Source: Bdellovibrionales bacterium | GTDB lineage: Bacteria; Bdellovibrionota; Bdellovibrionia; Bdellovibrionales; UBA1609 | Length of the DNA: 64,000 bases | Direction of reading: 5' to 3' | Assembly: GCA_020630675.1 (NCBI GenBank) | Contig: JAHDIR010000008.1 | Coordinates: 1 to 64,000 of the forward strand | Shown here: positions 1 to 8,732 of the stretch, in pieces | How the letters are laid out: each line of letters starts with the position of its first letter | How positions within the stretch are numbered: the stretch's first letter is position 1 | Made by a program: the position numbers and the translations under genes | Notes under the pieces: generated by a model | Told to the model about the DNA's origin: nothing | The model's database searches: none | The model's input: only the letters and a program-made list of their open reading frames with translations

Positions 1-13
1 AAGAAATTGGTAA

Positions 14-29
14 ATATTTCTAGAAATAT
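14..29. repeat. 16-bp perfect palindrome upstream of the first gene
   Basis: The sequence ATATTTCTAGAAATAT reads the same on both strands and lies about 70 bases before the first start codon. It could be an operator or part of the 3' end of a gene outside the window. AT-rich palindromes also arise by chance, so function is not shown. Confidence 0.3.
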
Positions 30-99
30 GCTCTGAGCATGATGTCATAAGCTGCACTTAGAATACCTATAAAATACTATCCTTCAAAACAGGGGAAAC

Positions 100-1224
100 A
101 TGAAAAAACTAGTCTACTTAGCAACACTATGCCTCATGCCATATGTAACTTTGAATGCAGCTTATGGCTTTACTTTGAAGCCCCAAGGCTCTGTATCTTT
201 CGATGAGAGTGACAATGGTTGGTTTGCCCATGCTGGCATTCAAAGAGCTGGCTACGCCAGCCCATCAACTTATATTTTCTCTATGGATCACGATATGTCC
301 ACGGGGATCTCTCTCGGTATCTACAAACAAAATGGTGATTTAGTCTTTAAAGAGGACTACCCAAAGCATATCGTAGAGTCTGTTAAGGTTTATGAAGATG
401 CTGATTTGCTATTTATCAGGAGATCCATTTTTGAGTTTTCAACAAAAAATACTCAAATTGACATCATTCAATTATCAACAAAAAATGTTATCGAAACTAT
501 TTCTCCCTTTCAATACAAGAACTTTTACTTCAATAAAGAAAGTAAAGTTGTCTCAGTTATTGATTCTTGGAAAACTATCAATTTAGATCTTTCGACGATG
601 AAAACCACAGAGGTAGACCATCCAAGTACTAACGCAGCCTTTACCACGAAAACAGGAGTATTCTACATTGAACGCGTGACCGGCCAAAGTAAGATCAACA
701 TGTTGAACTCAAGTAGTAATTTAATTTATTCGTTTGAAGCTCCGCACAGCATAGTACTGAAGCCAGAGGACTACAGCCTTGAAGTTCTCGACGATAGATA
801 TCTTATCGTCAGCAAACCAAACAACCACAATATGGTTTTTTCTGTTTATGACTTAAAAGAAGATAAAGAGATCATCAATGCCGAGAATGAAAAGACCTCA
901 GTGGCCACACATGCAGAAAACTCGTCATCAATTGCATTCTCCCATGATGGTATGGACAAAGTCACCGTTATTGATTTTGACAACCATAGCATCACGACTC
1001 ATCAGCCAGGAAATCAGTATATGTACAGCTTTGCGGTTCACCCTGAAAACAAAAAAATTATGCATTGGGTTTTCCCAGGGAACCGCTTAATTGAACAAAA
1101 CCCCGATGGATCGGGGGTGTCAGAGACAAAATTTGACTGTCAGAATACTAAATTTTCAAACAAGGGCTCTTCCATTGCTTGCTTGAAGGAAGACTCAGTA
1201 GTTTGGAGTGAGATAGTTCGATAG
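100..1224 (+). CDS. Exported protein of unknown function, propeller-like repeats
   Basis: The protein has 374 residues. The first 23 or so form a signal peptide (two lysines, a hydrophobic stretch, then small residues near Ala20-Ala21), so it should be exported to the periplasm or beyond. The rest alternates short beta-like stretches with polar turns, and motifs such as 'SIAFSHDG' and 'FAVHPENKKIM' recall blades of WD40/YVTN-type beta-propellers. I cannot assign a family with certainty. The start at 100 is preceded by AGGGGAAAC, a good ribosome binding site. No catalytic motif is visible. It stands alone, 42 bases before a GNAT gene on the same strand, so co-transcription is possible. Confidence 0.6.
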   Translation: MKKLVYLATLCLMPYVTLNAAYGFTLKPQGSVSFDESDNGWFAHAGIQRAGYASPSTYIFSMDHDMSTGISLGIYKQNGDLVFKEDYPKHIVESVKVYEDADLLFIRRSIFEFSTKNTQIDIIQLSTKNVIETISPFQYKNFYFNKESKVVSVIDSWKTINLDLSTMKTTEVDHPSTNAAFTTKTGVFYIERVTGQSKINMLNSSSNLIYSFEAPHSIVLKPEDYSLEVLDDRYLIVSKPNNHNMVFSVYDLKEDKEIINAENEKTSVATHAENSSSIAFSHDGMDKVTVIDFDNHSITTHQPGNQYMYSFAVHPENKKIMHWVFPGNRLIEQNPDGSGVSETKFDCQNTKFSNKGSSIACLKEDSVVWSEIVR

Positions 1225-1266
1225 ATCATGTGATTTTCTTATTAAATATTTTGTAGGTTTATCTAA

Positions 1267-2361
1267 ATGAAAATATATTTGGAAACGGAAAGAATTTTTC
1301 TCCGAGAGTTTACCTCTGAAGACATTAAGTTTATTGATGACTTAGATAGTTCACCGGCTGTCATGAAGTATCTAAGCGATGGTGTTCCTAGCTCCAAAGA
1401 CCAAGTTTTAAATACAATAAATTCATTTTTGAAATGCCCTGACCGAGAAGGTGGTTCTTATGGGTATTGGCTGGCACAAACTAAGGATTCCAAGGAATTT
1501 GTAGGATGGTTTCAATTAAGACCTTTAAAAGAGGATATAAATAATTATAAGGTTCTAGAAATTGGCTATCGCCTAAAAGAAAAGTTTTGGGGGCAAGGGA
1601 TTACGACTGAAGTTTCTGAAGCCCTTATTAATAAAGCATTCAACGAGTTAGACGCAAAGGAAGTATGGGCCATAACCATGAGAAGCAATATTGCCTCTCA
1701 AAAAGTTATGGAAAAGTGTGGACTAGAATTTCAGAGAGAGGATGTCTTTTTAGATTACCCAGGCAAAGACAAAAGGTGTGTCTGGTATCGGCTAAAAGAT
1801 AGCGACTTTAGAAAACACAAACTCAACTCTCTTGTTTACAGGAAATCGGCTTTATCCGACGCTTTGGCGGCTGCAAAGTTACATTCTGTAGGAGACCCCG
1901 AGGCATATGACTCCTTAGTTCCAGTTTTCCAAAACGAGTTTAAGATGTGTGATGAGATGCCTGATATTAGGTCTTACTATTTAGCTTTCGACAAGAGTTG
2001 TCTTATTGCATTTGCTGGAGCAAGATATTACGACCAAGAGAATGACGAAAGCATGTACGGAACTAAAAACCTCTTGCCTAGTGGCTGGTACCTAAGAGGG
2101 ATTAGGGTCCACAAGAAGTGGCAAAGACTTGGAATAGCTAGAGAGTTAACTAAGTTAAGACTCGAGTGGCTAAAAGAGAAATCATCAGAGATATTCGTAT
2201 TTTTAAGTGACGAGAACAAAGAAACACTACCTATGTACAAAGACCTTGGTTTTTTAGAACAATCTAAGGGTTGGACCTATAGCTCCCCTAAAATATCTCG
2301 CAAAGGTATTTTGCTGAAAGGATATTTTAATCTCGAACTAGAGAACCGCAGAAGTCTATAA
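1267..2361 (+). CDS. Tandem GNAT-family N-acetyltransferase (two domains)
   Basis: This 364-residue protein has two acetyltransferase domains. Residues 1-180 look like the RimJ/RimL type: 'LETERIFLREFTSEDI' at the start, the acetyl-CoA-binding 'EKFWGQGITTEV' near residue 110, then 'SNIASQKVMEKCGLEFQRE'. Residues 190-364 form a second GNAT unit, with 'GIRVHKKWQRLGIARELTK' as the acetyl-CoA loop and 'ETLPMYKDLGFLEQS' near the end. GNAT enzymes move an acetyl group from acetyl-CoA to an amine; RimJ/RimL relatives modify protein N-termini or small molecules. The substrate cannot be read from sequence. The AGGTTTATCTAA just upstream is a weak ribosome binding site. Confidence 0.8.
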   Translation: MKIYLETERIFLREFTSEDIKFIDDLDSSPAVMKYLSDGVPSSKDQVLNTINSFLKCPDREGGSYGYWLAQTKDSKEFVGWFQLRPLKEDINNYKVLEIGYRLKEKFWGQGITTEVSEALINKAFNELDAKEVWAITMRSNIASQKVMEKCGLEFQREDVFLDYPGKDKRCVWYRLKDSDFRKHKLNSLVYRKSALSDALAAAKLHSVGDPEAYDSLVPVFQNEFKMCDEMPDIRSYYLAFDKSCLIAFAGARYYDQENDESMYGTKNLLPSGWYLRGIRVHKKWQRLGIARELTKLRLEWLKEKSSEIFVFLSDENKETLPMYKDLGFLEQSKGWTYSSPKISRKGILLKGYFNLELENRRSL

Positions 2362-2719
2362 GGCAACTTTATAATTAGCCCCCTAAATGTTTTTGATTTT
2401 TAATAGAATATTTGTTAACTCATTTTAATGATAAACGTTAGGGAAATTACTTTTGATGACATTGAGAGAGTTGGTTCCGTAGTTCCGTAGTTCCAAAAAA
2501 ATACGTCTGTCAGATCGTAAATACCCCCGTAGGTTCAAATCGCGTCCCCGCAACCATAGTTCGTAACGTGTATGTTTTTTTTTGGCGTGCACCAAAATGC
2601 ACCACACTTTGAATTTTGCAGAAATATTGTGAAATAAACCGGAGGGTCAGCTTCTTGAATATTAAATACTTCGTAGTTTGGGATTTTTTGCCTTCTCTTG
2701 AGAAAACCAATCGGAAAAT
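2362..2719. other. Non-coding interval with short repeats and a tRNA-like fragment
   Basis: No convincing gene lies here. The interval contains a short tandem repeat of TTCCGTAG (about 2.5 copies, 2475-2494), a tRNA-3'-end-like fragment at 2528-2556, and the stem-loop that follows tRNA-fMet on the minus strand. Reading frames on the minus strand here only reflect tRNA sequence and AT-rich DNA. The mixture suggests a decayed insertion or rearrangement site. Confidence 0.5.
2528..2556 (+). other. Fragment resembling the 3' end of initiator tRNA, inverted relative to the intact gene
   Basis: These 29 bases match the last 29 bases of the intact tRNA-fMet at 25 positions, including the T-loop GGTTCAAATC and the acceptor end CCCCGCAACCA. 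They lie on the opposite strand, 164 bases from the end of the real gene. The T-stem no longer pairs (GTAGG against CGCGT) and I find no anticodon arm or 5' half upstream, so it is not a working tRNA. It may be an attachment-site relic or a rearranged piece. Confidence 0.55.

Positions 2720-2724
<5 letters not shown>
2705..2724 (-). terminator. Stem-loop at the 3' end of tRNA-fMet, likely terminator
   Basis: On the minus strand AACCAAT and ATTGGTT form a 7-bp stem around a 6-base loop, followed by TTCTC. The 5' arm uses the last bases of the tRNA (ACCA), so the hairpin starts inside the mature tRNA end. The T-run is short, which keeps confidence moderate. Confidence 0.45.
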
Positions 2725-2796
<72 letters not shown>

Positions 2797-2817
2797 ACAA
2801 GGTGTGTCTGGATCTGT

Positions 2818-2846
2818 AACCTAGAGGTTTGCACGAGGAGAGTCAA
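2818..2846 (-). promoter_or_regulatory. Sigma-70-type promoter of tRNA-fMet
   Basis: On the minus strand TTGACT (-35, 2841-2846) is followed after exactly 17 bases by TAGGTT (-10, 2818-2823), about 22 bases ahead of the mature tRNA 5' end. The -35 box differs from consensus at one base. The -10 box is weaker. Confidence 0.6.
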
Positions 2847-2947
2847 GCCATTGTTTTTCTTATTATTTTTATGCTAAGCATTAGTTAGATTACATTTTTA
2901 AACTCGGCACTTGAACCAAACTATAAACAAAGAGATGGTAATTAGCT

Positions 2948-3214
2948 ATGGTTGACGACGGCAATTTCACAAAACTCAAAGAGCTTCTTGAAAGTCAGTA
3001 TGAATGGCCATCGGCTTATGTTTTTAAGTTTATTGTTCCTCAAGAAAAAATAACTGAGGTTGAACAACTATTTCCTGGCCACCCTATTGAGAAAAAAGCC
3101 TCTAGCAAAGGCAACTACACCAGCATGACGGTAACATTAAACTTAGAGTCTGCCGACCATGTCATTGCTGTTTACCAACAAGCTTCTAAGGTTCAAGGCC
3201 TAATTGCTCTTTAA
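2948..3214 (+). CDS. DUF493 family protein (YbeD-like)
   Basis: This 88-residue protein has the length and pattern of DUF493/YbeD proteins: a N-terminal 'WPSAYVFKFIVPQ' beta strand, a central 'SSKGNYTSMTVTLNLESADHV' segment and a closing helix. The family has a ferredoxin-like ACT-type fold and no firmly established role. The gene is the first after the tRNA on the plus strand, and its last 29 bases overlap the end of the convergent nucleosidase gene. Each protein's C-terminus is therefore fixed by the other strand's sequence. Confidence 0.8.
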   Translation: MVDDGNFTKLKELLESQYEWPSAYVFKFIVPQEKITEVEQLFPGHPIEKKASSKGNYTSMTVTLNLESADHVIAVYQQASKVQGLIAL

Positions 3215-3821
3215 TCATTTTAGCGACGGCATTTTCAAGCTTTTGGCTTAATTCATAACTTTTTTTAATAATAAGGCTAGGGGCTTCTTCATCAGCATAG
3301 TCTGACACAACTTTAAATATAGACACTCTTTTTGAGCAATGAAAAGCCACTGACAAAAAACCTTTAGACTCCATATCTACTAAATCCGCCTCCACAACAG
3401 CCAATAACTTATTTTTTTCAACAGAACTCATAATGGGTTTTTCACTACAAACCAAACGAGCTATGGCAAGGCCTTGTCCAATCGCCAAAGAACTATCCCC
3501 TTCGACCTTCCCACTACAACTTAATACTGTGCCCACCTGTAACACACTTCCCCAGTCGTAAAAGCTTGTCAAAGCACCTGCAAACCCAACATTGATTAGC
3601 CATGACCTTTCACTGGCAGGCCACTTTTTTTTAATAGCCTGGAGAGCTCGTGTGCAATTCTTATGTCCTTGCCCAGTGATTAAAAAAGTAATTTTTTGCT
3701 GGCAATACTCCCCTTGATAATAAGTCAAGCCAGCAGAGCTCACTTTACTTACGTTTTTAGCTCTTTCTAAAAAGCTTTGAACTTCCTTTTTATAGGCAGC
3801 AACCATCAAAATATCGATCAT
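3186..3821 (-). CDS. MTAN-like nucleosidase (phosphorylase superfamily)
   Basis: This 211-residue protein looks like the 5'-methylthioadenosine/S-adenosylhomocysteine nucleosidase or futalosine hydrolase branch of the purine nucleoside phosphorylase superfamily. Visible signs are 'WLINVGFAGAL' (phosphate/ribose-binding strand), 'LVDMESKGFLSVAF' (the Met-Glu pair that holds the ribose) and 'IFKVVSDYADEEA' (the catalytic Asp region). Such enzymes cleave the glycosidic bond of MTA, SAH or aminofutalosine. It is slightly short for the family (about 230). No menaquinone genes are near, so the exact substrate is open. It converges on the DUF493 gene with a 29-base overlap. Confidence 0.7.
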   Translation of the reverse strand: MIDILMVAAYKKEVQSFLERAKNVSKVSSAGLTYYQGEYCQQKITFLITGQGHKNCTRALQAIKKKWPASERSWLINVGFAGALTSFYDWGSVLQVGTVLSCSGKVEGDSSLAIGQGLAIARLVCSEKPIMSSVEKNKLLAVVEADLVDMESKGFLSVAFHCSKRVSIFKVVSDYADEEAPSLIIKKSYELSQKLENAVAKMIKEQLGLEP

Positions 3822-3902
3822 AAAAAAGGTATATCAGCTGAAGCCATATTTTAAATGATGTCTTGCGCCAAAAAAACTGCAAACCAAAATGAAAATCCTC
3901 GC

Positions 3903-3931
3903 AAAAAGAGAGAGGCCCCTTTCGGGGCCTC
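3903..3931 (-). terminator. Rho-independent terminator after the two-component operon
   Basis: An 8-bp perfect stem (GAGGCCCC/GGGGCCTC, loop TTTC) at 3912-3931 is followed on the minus strand by CTCTCTTTTTGC. It sits about 125 bases past the response regulator stop. Confidence 0.75.
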
Positions 3932-4019
3932 GGGAGGAGAAGAGAGTTACTAACTCATAGACACTTTATGGGGGTATTCGTTAAACTTGAACTTAAGTTA
4001 CCTCTTTAATTAAGACCAA

Positions 4020-4037
4020 TTGTCAGTTCACTGACAA
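4020..4037. repeat. Inverted repeat TTGTCAGT/ACTGACAA
   Basis: Two perfect 8-base arms are separated by two bases, just past the response regulator stop codon. It may be an RNA hairpin at the transcript end or a protein-binding site. There is no T-run beside it. Confidence 0.35.
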
Positions 4038-4055
4038 CTGTTTGTAAAACATACA

Positions 4056-4736
4056 CTAAGAATTTTCTTCTAATTTTAAACGATAACCAATACCTCTGAC
4101 GGTCTCAAAAAGATGATCGTAAAATTTTTGTCTTAGTTGTAAAATATGAGTGTCTACGGTTCGAGTGGTCGGATAGTTTTCATAACCCCAAACTTTGTTT
4201 AAAATTTCTTCTCGAGAAAAAACTTTATTGGGAACCTCTGCCAATAGCTTTAGTAAATCAAATTCCATCTTGGTCAATTCTACGGCCACACCTGAAAGAG
4301 TAACCTGTCTTTGCTCGCTATCTATTACAATATTATTAACAGAGAGTTTATTCGTGCTTTTAACTGCAGCAGGCTGCTCTTGTCTCATCTGCACACGTAC
4401 TCGAGCCACTAACTCACGAGGCTCAAAAGGCTTAGTTATATAATCATTAGAACCAGATTCTAAACCTAAAATTTTATCCACTAAGTCTGTACGGGCTGTT
4501 AACATAATCACAGGTAAAAAAGAATTTTCTTTTCTAACAGACCTTAAAAAATCTATGCCCTGCCCGTCAGGAAGCATCCAATCTAGAATAACTAAATCTA
4601 GCTTTTCTTTTTCAAAGATGGCCTGAGCTTCCTGTAAATTTTGAGACCAGTGCACTTGAAACTTTTCAAACTCCAAATATTGTTTTAAAGACTCTCCTAA
4701 ACTGACATCATCTTCCACTAATAATATTTTATTCAT
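4056..4736 (-). CDS. OmpR/PhoB-family response regulator
   Basis: The 226-residue protein has a complete receiver domain followed by a winged-helix DNA-binding domain. Receiver residues are intact: acidic pair Glu8-Asp9-Asp10, phosphoacceptor Asp52 in 'LVILDWMLPDG', the Thr in 'MLTAR' and the Lys in 'YITKPFEPREL'. The C-terminal part has 'LTKMEFDLLKLLAEVPNKVFSREEIL' and 'RTVDTHILQLRQKF', typical of OmpR-type transcription factors. It overlaps the upstream sensor kinase by 8 bases, and the ribosome binding site AAGGAAGG lies inside that gene, so the two are translationally coupled. The target genes cannot be read from sequence. Confidence 0.93.
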   Translation of the reverse strand: MNKILLVEDDVSLGESLKQYLEFEKFQVHWSQNLQEAQAIFEKEKLDLVILDWMLPDGQGIDFLRSVRKENSFLPVIMLTARTDLVDKILGLESGSNDYITKPFEPRELVARVRVQMRQEQPAAVKSTNKLSVNNIVIDSEQRQVTLSGVAVELTKMEFDLLKLLAEVPNKVFSREEILNKVWGYENYPTTRTVDTHILQLRQKFYDHLFETVRGIGYRLKLEENS

Positions 4737-6300
4737 TTTTTTTACCTTCCTTTATTTTAATATAAAAACGAGTAGGGTTTTTACGCAAAACAAACTTCCC
4801 GCCCATTTCTTTGACCGTTCTATAAACAATATTAAGCCCCAACCCCATGCCCTCACTTTTATTTCCTTTTACAAATGGATTTTTAATTCGACTCAAATCA
4901 AGACTGGTGGCCTGGCCAGCATCGGCCACGCATATCTCTAAGGCCTTGCCCTCTTTCTTAATTTGTACAGTCACAGGAGCCTGACCATGCTTAATAGCAT
5001 TTTCAACTAAATTACGAACACAAATACTAATCCAGTACTGATCTAAGTAAAAACTTTGATCAATCACAAGCCCAGAAAAAGAAATTTCAGTTTCAAATTC
5101 GCTTAAAATATCTAGAAAAAATTGATTTAATGAAGAAACTAATGTGCTATTAAATTTTATCATTTTTTGCTTTGATTGAGAGCTTAAGTATTTCTGACTC
5201 ATTTCGGTTAAACGCTTCAACCGATAAATATTATCTTTAATTTTCAAATGTTTTTCGTACAAGTCAGAGTGCTCTTCAGAGTTTCGAGTTAAATTTTCCA
5301 TTTGTAATAATAAGCTTGTGACAGGAGTGCGAAACTCATGAGTAAGTACTCTTAAAGCCATTTTTCGATTCTCATCTTCTTTGCGGTCTGCTCGAATGCG
5401 ATTAAGAATCATCCACATAATCACCGACAAAAGAAACACGAGAAGGTAAAACAAATAACTCGAAGACTCCTGAATTAAACGAGATAAAGCCGTAGGGCTA
5501 TAAACCCAACACACCTGCCCGTCACGATAGGAGCAATTTGAGTAAAGATCCCACGATTTTACACGATAACGACTAGAGTTTAAAAACTCCTCCAAATGAT
5601 CACGTTTGTAAACCTTATAAACAAGGCCATAGGTGTTTGTTCTTTTATGCGTACGAATTAAATATTTATCTTTGGAAAGAATGGAGGACTCTGATTTTAA
5701 CAAGTGGATCAATGACTCTCTACTGAAGTCAGCTAGCACAGCATAATAACCATCCAAACGTCCCACTTTTTTGGACACCTCAGAAAGTTCTGTCACATGA
5801 AATAAAGGGATATTATTACGAATCCAATCCTGGCTACTAAAAATGTCTTTATTAAGCTGAATAGCCAAATAAGGGTAACTAAACCCCGAGCTATGCATAT
5901 AAGGGGCTTTTACAAAAAAGTTAAAGGGTAGTCTTTGGCTATACCCACAGACATATTCATTCCATAACCATTCTTTTGTATTAATAAAGTTTTTACGGCT
6001 TGAGGAAATGCCTTCACTACAATTCATAGCATTTGTTTTGTTGGTAAAGATTAAGGATTTAAACCCTGAAAAGGTATACAGAGGATTCACCAACTTTATT
6101 TGCCCTGGAAGGTAATATAAATCTTTAAAATCAAGGATGGCTAAGGGAGCTACCTGCTTTTCAAACTGCTGACGAACACGCTTTAAATCTCCAGTGTCTA
6201 CGGAAAACCGAGAGAGACCATCTTTCAAACTCAGTGAAACATAGCCCGTCAAAAAGGCCATAGAAGTCACTAAAATAATCAAAACAGCATATAGACGCAT
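4729..6300 (-). CDS. Membrane sensor histidine kinase, partner of the adjacent regulator
   Basis: The protein has an N-terminal membrane segment (about residues 2-22), a periplasmic sensor region of about 255 residues, a second membrane segment near residues 283-300, a HisKA domain with phosphoacceptor His in 'LTHEFRTPVTSLLLQ' (His321 from the ATG), and an ATPase domain with N-box 'LVENAIKHG' and G-boxes 'DAGQA' and 'GMGLGLNIV'. The sensor region has 'PYMHSSGFSYPYLAI' and paired cysteines, and may be of the DUF3404 (VxrA) type; that is a tentative recall. I start it at the ATG at 6300 rather than a TTG three codons upstream. The regulator gene follows with an 8-base overlap. Confidence 0.9.
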   Translation of the reverse strand: MRLYAVLIILVTSMAFLTGYVSLSLKDGLSRFSVDTGDLKRVRQQFEKQVAPLAILDFKDLYYLPGQIKLVNPLYTFSGFKSLIFTNKTNAMNCSEGISSSRKNFINTKEWLWNEYVCGYSQRLPFNFFVKAPYMHSSGFSYPYLAIQLNKDIFSSQDWIRNNIPLFHVTELSEVSKKVGRLDGYYAVLADFSRESLIHLLKSESSILSKDKYLIRTHKRTNTYGLVYKVYKRDHLEEFLNSSRYRVKSWDLYSNCSYRDGQVCWVYSPTALSRLIQESSSYLFYLLVFLLSVIMWMILNRIRADRKEDENRKMALRVLTHEFRTPVTSLLLQMENLTRNSEEHSDLYEKHLKIKDNIYRLKRLTEMSQKYLSSQSKQKMIKFNSTLVSSLNQFFLDILSEFETEISFSGLVIDQSFYLDQYWISICVRNLVENAIKHGQAPVTVQIKKEGKALEICVADAGQATSLDLSRIKNPFVKGNKSEGMGLGLNIVYRTVKEMGGKFVLRKNPTRFYIKIKEGKKNE

Positions 6301-6471
6301 AGCACACAAAGTAACACAAATAAATGACTTATAAAACTGAGAATTGTTAGCTTTACGACAAGTTTATGTGGATTTACTCCCCTAGCTTACATTTTTTGCC
6401 GTGTACGAGGTTTCATTTTACAGTACAATGAATAAAAAGGTTATCGATTAATAAATCAGCAGTCACTGCCA

Positions 6472-7665
6472 TTGAATAGGATAGAAGCTTTCGTGAACTT
6501 ATTAACAGCCTCAACATTAGAATGGGTATTTTTCGGTATCGGTACTCTACATTTTTTTCAGTGGTTTTATTTAATAAATGAGTGTGTTGCTTTTAAAAAT
6601 ATATCGCTAAAACTTGAAAAAAATAAATCCACTGGCCAATTATGCCCTAAAGTCTCTGTTATTTTTACGGCCAGAGATGAAGAAAAATATATTTCCTCTT
6701 GTTTAGAATCACTTGTTCATCAAAATTATAAAAACTTGGAAGTCATTGCCGTCAATGACCGATCAAAAGATAACACGGGGTTAATAATTTCAAAATTTGC
6801 CAAAAAATATGAAGTTATAAAACCCCTGTCTATATCCACCCTTCCCAGCGGCTGGTTAGGTAAAAATAATGCCTTACAAAAAGCGGCCGATATTGCCACT
6901 GGCGATTTGATTTTATTCACCGATGCTGATGTATTTTTTGAAAGCCACGCCATAAGCACTGCCGTTAAATGGGTTCAAGGAAACCAACTAGACCATTTGG
7001 TTTTATCGCCTAAGCTTAAATCTGATTCTTTGATTTTATCTGCCTTACAAACATATTTTTCTTTGATGTTTGTACTATTCACAAGGCCCAGTCAAATTGG
7101 TAAAACTAAAAAACATTATATTGGAGCTGGAGCTTTTAATATGCTCACGCGAGAGGCCTATAATAAAATTGATGGACACAAAAAATTGAGGCTAGAAGTT
7201 CTTGATGATGTTATGCTAGGAAAGTTGATTGTATCTGCTGGTTTTAAACAGGCGGTACTGAGCGGCCGCGAGCTGCTGTCCTTAAACTGGTATGATTCAA
7301 CATGGGATATGATAAAAGGTCTTGAAAAAAATGGATTTGCCGCCCTTAGATTTTCTTTGCTCAAATTAGTTGGGCTTATTTTCTTCACCGGCTGGCTACA
7401 CATTCTTCCTTATACATCTTTGTTTTTTTTAAATTCTGTTGGGCTGTATGCCATCGCGACAAGTTTGATATTTGCTCATCTCTTTTTTTTATTAGTGATT
7501 ATCAAACTTGGTCATAAATGGTGGCTATTTTTACTAATGTCTCCTGCGGCTCTTATTCTTTGTTTCACACATATTCGCTCTACATGTATTAATTTAAAAA
7601 ATAGGAGCATCACTTGGAGAGAAACCAGTTACTCGCTTAAAGAGTTAAAAAAACACTGCCTATAA
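6472..7665 (+). CDS. Family 2 glycosyltransferase with membrane segments
   Basis: The GT-A fold is clear: 'PKVSVIFTARDEEKYI' (nucleotide-sugar binding), 'NYKNLEVIAVNDRSKDNT', the metal-binding 'LILFTDADVFF', and the acceptor-site-type 'EVLDDVMLGKLI'. One membrane helix precedes the catalytic domain and two or three follow it. This matches the layout of CrtQ/HpnB-like membrane glycosyltransferases that decorate lipids, but no carotenoid or hopanoid genes are near, so the acceptor is unknown. The start is uncertain. TTG at 6472 gives 397 residues without a ribosome binding site; GTG at 6493 has AGGA 11 bases upstream. It ends one base before the convergent lipoprotein gene. Confidence 0.82.
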   Translation: MNRIEAFVNLLTASTLEWVFFGIGTLHFFQWFYLINECVAFKNISLKLEKNKSTGQLCPKVSVIFTARDEEKYISSCLESLVHQNYKNLEVIAVNDRSKDNTGLIISKFAKKYEVIKPLSISTLPSGWLGKNNALQKAADIATGDLILFTDADVFFESHAISTAVKWVQGNQLDHLVLSPKLKSDSLILSALQTYFSLMFVLFTRPSQIGKTKKHYIGAGAFNMLTREAYNKIDGHKKLRLEVLDDVMLGKLIVSAGFKQAVLSGRELLSLNWYDSTWDMIKGLEKNGFAALRFSLLKLVGLIFFTGWLHILPYTSLFFLNSVGLYAIATSLIFAHLFFLLVIIKLGHKWWLFLLMSPAALILCFTHIRSTCINLKNRSITWRETSYSLKELKKHCL

Positions 7666-7666
7666 C

Positions 7667-8353
7667 TTAAACTTCATCAAGCAGACGAGCGGCTAAGTCT
7701 TTTTTTAAGTCATCAAAATAACCTTTAAGTACTTTTAGCAAAAGTGCTCGTGGGTTAAGAGTGATTAAATCCATTTTCATTTTTCGATCGATTTTATCAA
7801 TAATGCTTTCATTTGCAGCTTGTAAACGAACCACAGCTTCATCGACCTTCTCTTCAAAGCTATCTAACTTTGAGTGAAGTTCCTGGATTTTTTCTAAAGC
7901 TTTGGCATGAGAAGGAATGCTTTCATCTAACTCTGCAGTAATTTGCTCTAGTTTTTCGCGAATAGAGTTATCTAAATCATAGGCTTTATCTACTACTTGC
8001 AAAATTTTGCTAAGTATCTCTTTTATTGGATTTTTTAATTTTTCATTAACAGCCTGTTCTGTTGTCGCTTTAAAGGGTAAGGACAAAATAGTGCTTAATA
8101 TATTAATATTTCTAATTTTCTTTTCTTGAGAAGCTAAGTCCGTATAGGCTTGTTCTGTCGCCACTTCTTCTGCTGCAACTTCGTCAATCAACTGCTTTAC
8201 TTTTTCAGAAACGCCTTCATCGATCGTTACCGGAAAAGATGTTTTGTTACCTATTGCATCTTGAGAAGACGAGTTAGACTGCAAATCTCCGCCGCAAGCT
8301 GTAAGTGCAAGTATTAAACTTGGTGCTATTATTCCTTTTAATATTAATTTCAT
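7667..8353 (-). CDS. Coiled-coil lipoprotein of unknown function
   Basis: This 228-residue protein has a lipoprotein signal ('LALTACGG', lipid-bearing Cys near position 20), so it should be anchored to a membrane. After a Ser/Asn-rich linker most of it is helical heptad-like sequence rich in Glu, Lys, Leu and Ile (about residues 50-205), suggesting a long coiled coil or helical bundle. I do not recognise the family. GGGGGATTT before the ATG is a suitable ribosome binding site. It converges with the glycosyltransferase gene. Confidence 0.65.
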   Translation of the reverse strand: MKLILKGIIAPSLILALTACGGDLQSNSSSQDAIGNKTSFPVTIDEGVSEKVKQLIDEVAAEEVATEQAYTDLASQEKKIRNINILSTILSLPFKATTEQAVNEKLKNPIKEILSKILQVVDKAYDLDNSIREKLEQITAELDESIPSHAKALEKIQELHSKLDSFEEKVDEAVVRLQAANESIIDKIDRKMKMDLITLNPRALLLKVLKGYFDDLKKDLAARLLDEV

Positions 8354-8732
8354 AAATCCCCCGATCCAAAAAAATTTAACTTAATGAAAAGCAAAGACGT
8401 CACCAACTGAAAGCGAAGGGTTACTCGGAAACTTATTTTAAATGATCAAAAAAAATAGAGTGCTTAAAATTTAGACTAAATTAATTATTTCTAATGTATC
8501 AACCAGAGAACAAAACTTGACATGCCACGTAAAGCCCTTGCACTAGGGCTCTCCTAGTGCACTTAAATTAACTTGTGTGTTTTTAATTGCAAATATTTTA
8601 CTTCAAAAGAATCATTGATTCATTTTAAACCAACACAGGTAAGCTCTTATTTAAAAAAATTGACTATTTTTTTTAGATCTTATGAATCTATATGAGAAAA
8701 AATATAACAATCAACTCGTTAAAAAAAACTCT
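8354..8732. other. AT-rich intergenic region with one strong stem-loop
   Basis: No gene is evident. A perfect 9-bp stem (TGCACTAGG/CCTAGTGCA, 5-base loop) lies at 8539-8561, downstream of the uridine kinase gene in its direction of transcription. It may end or stabilise that transcript; only a short T-run (CTTT) follows on the minus strand. The rest must also hold the promoter of the lipoprotein gene, which I could not pin down. Confidence 0.5.
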
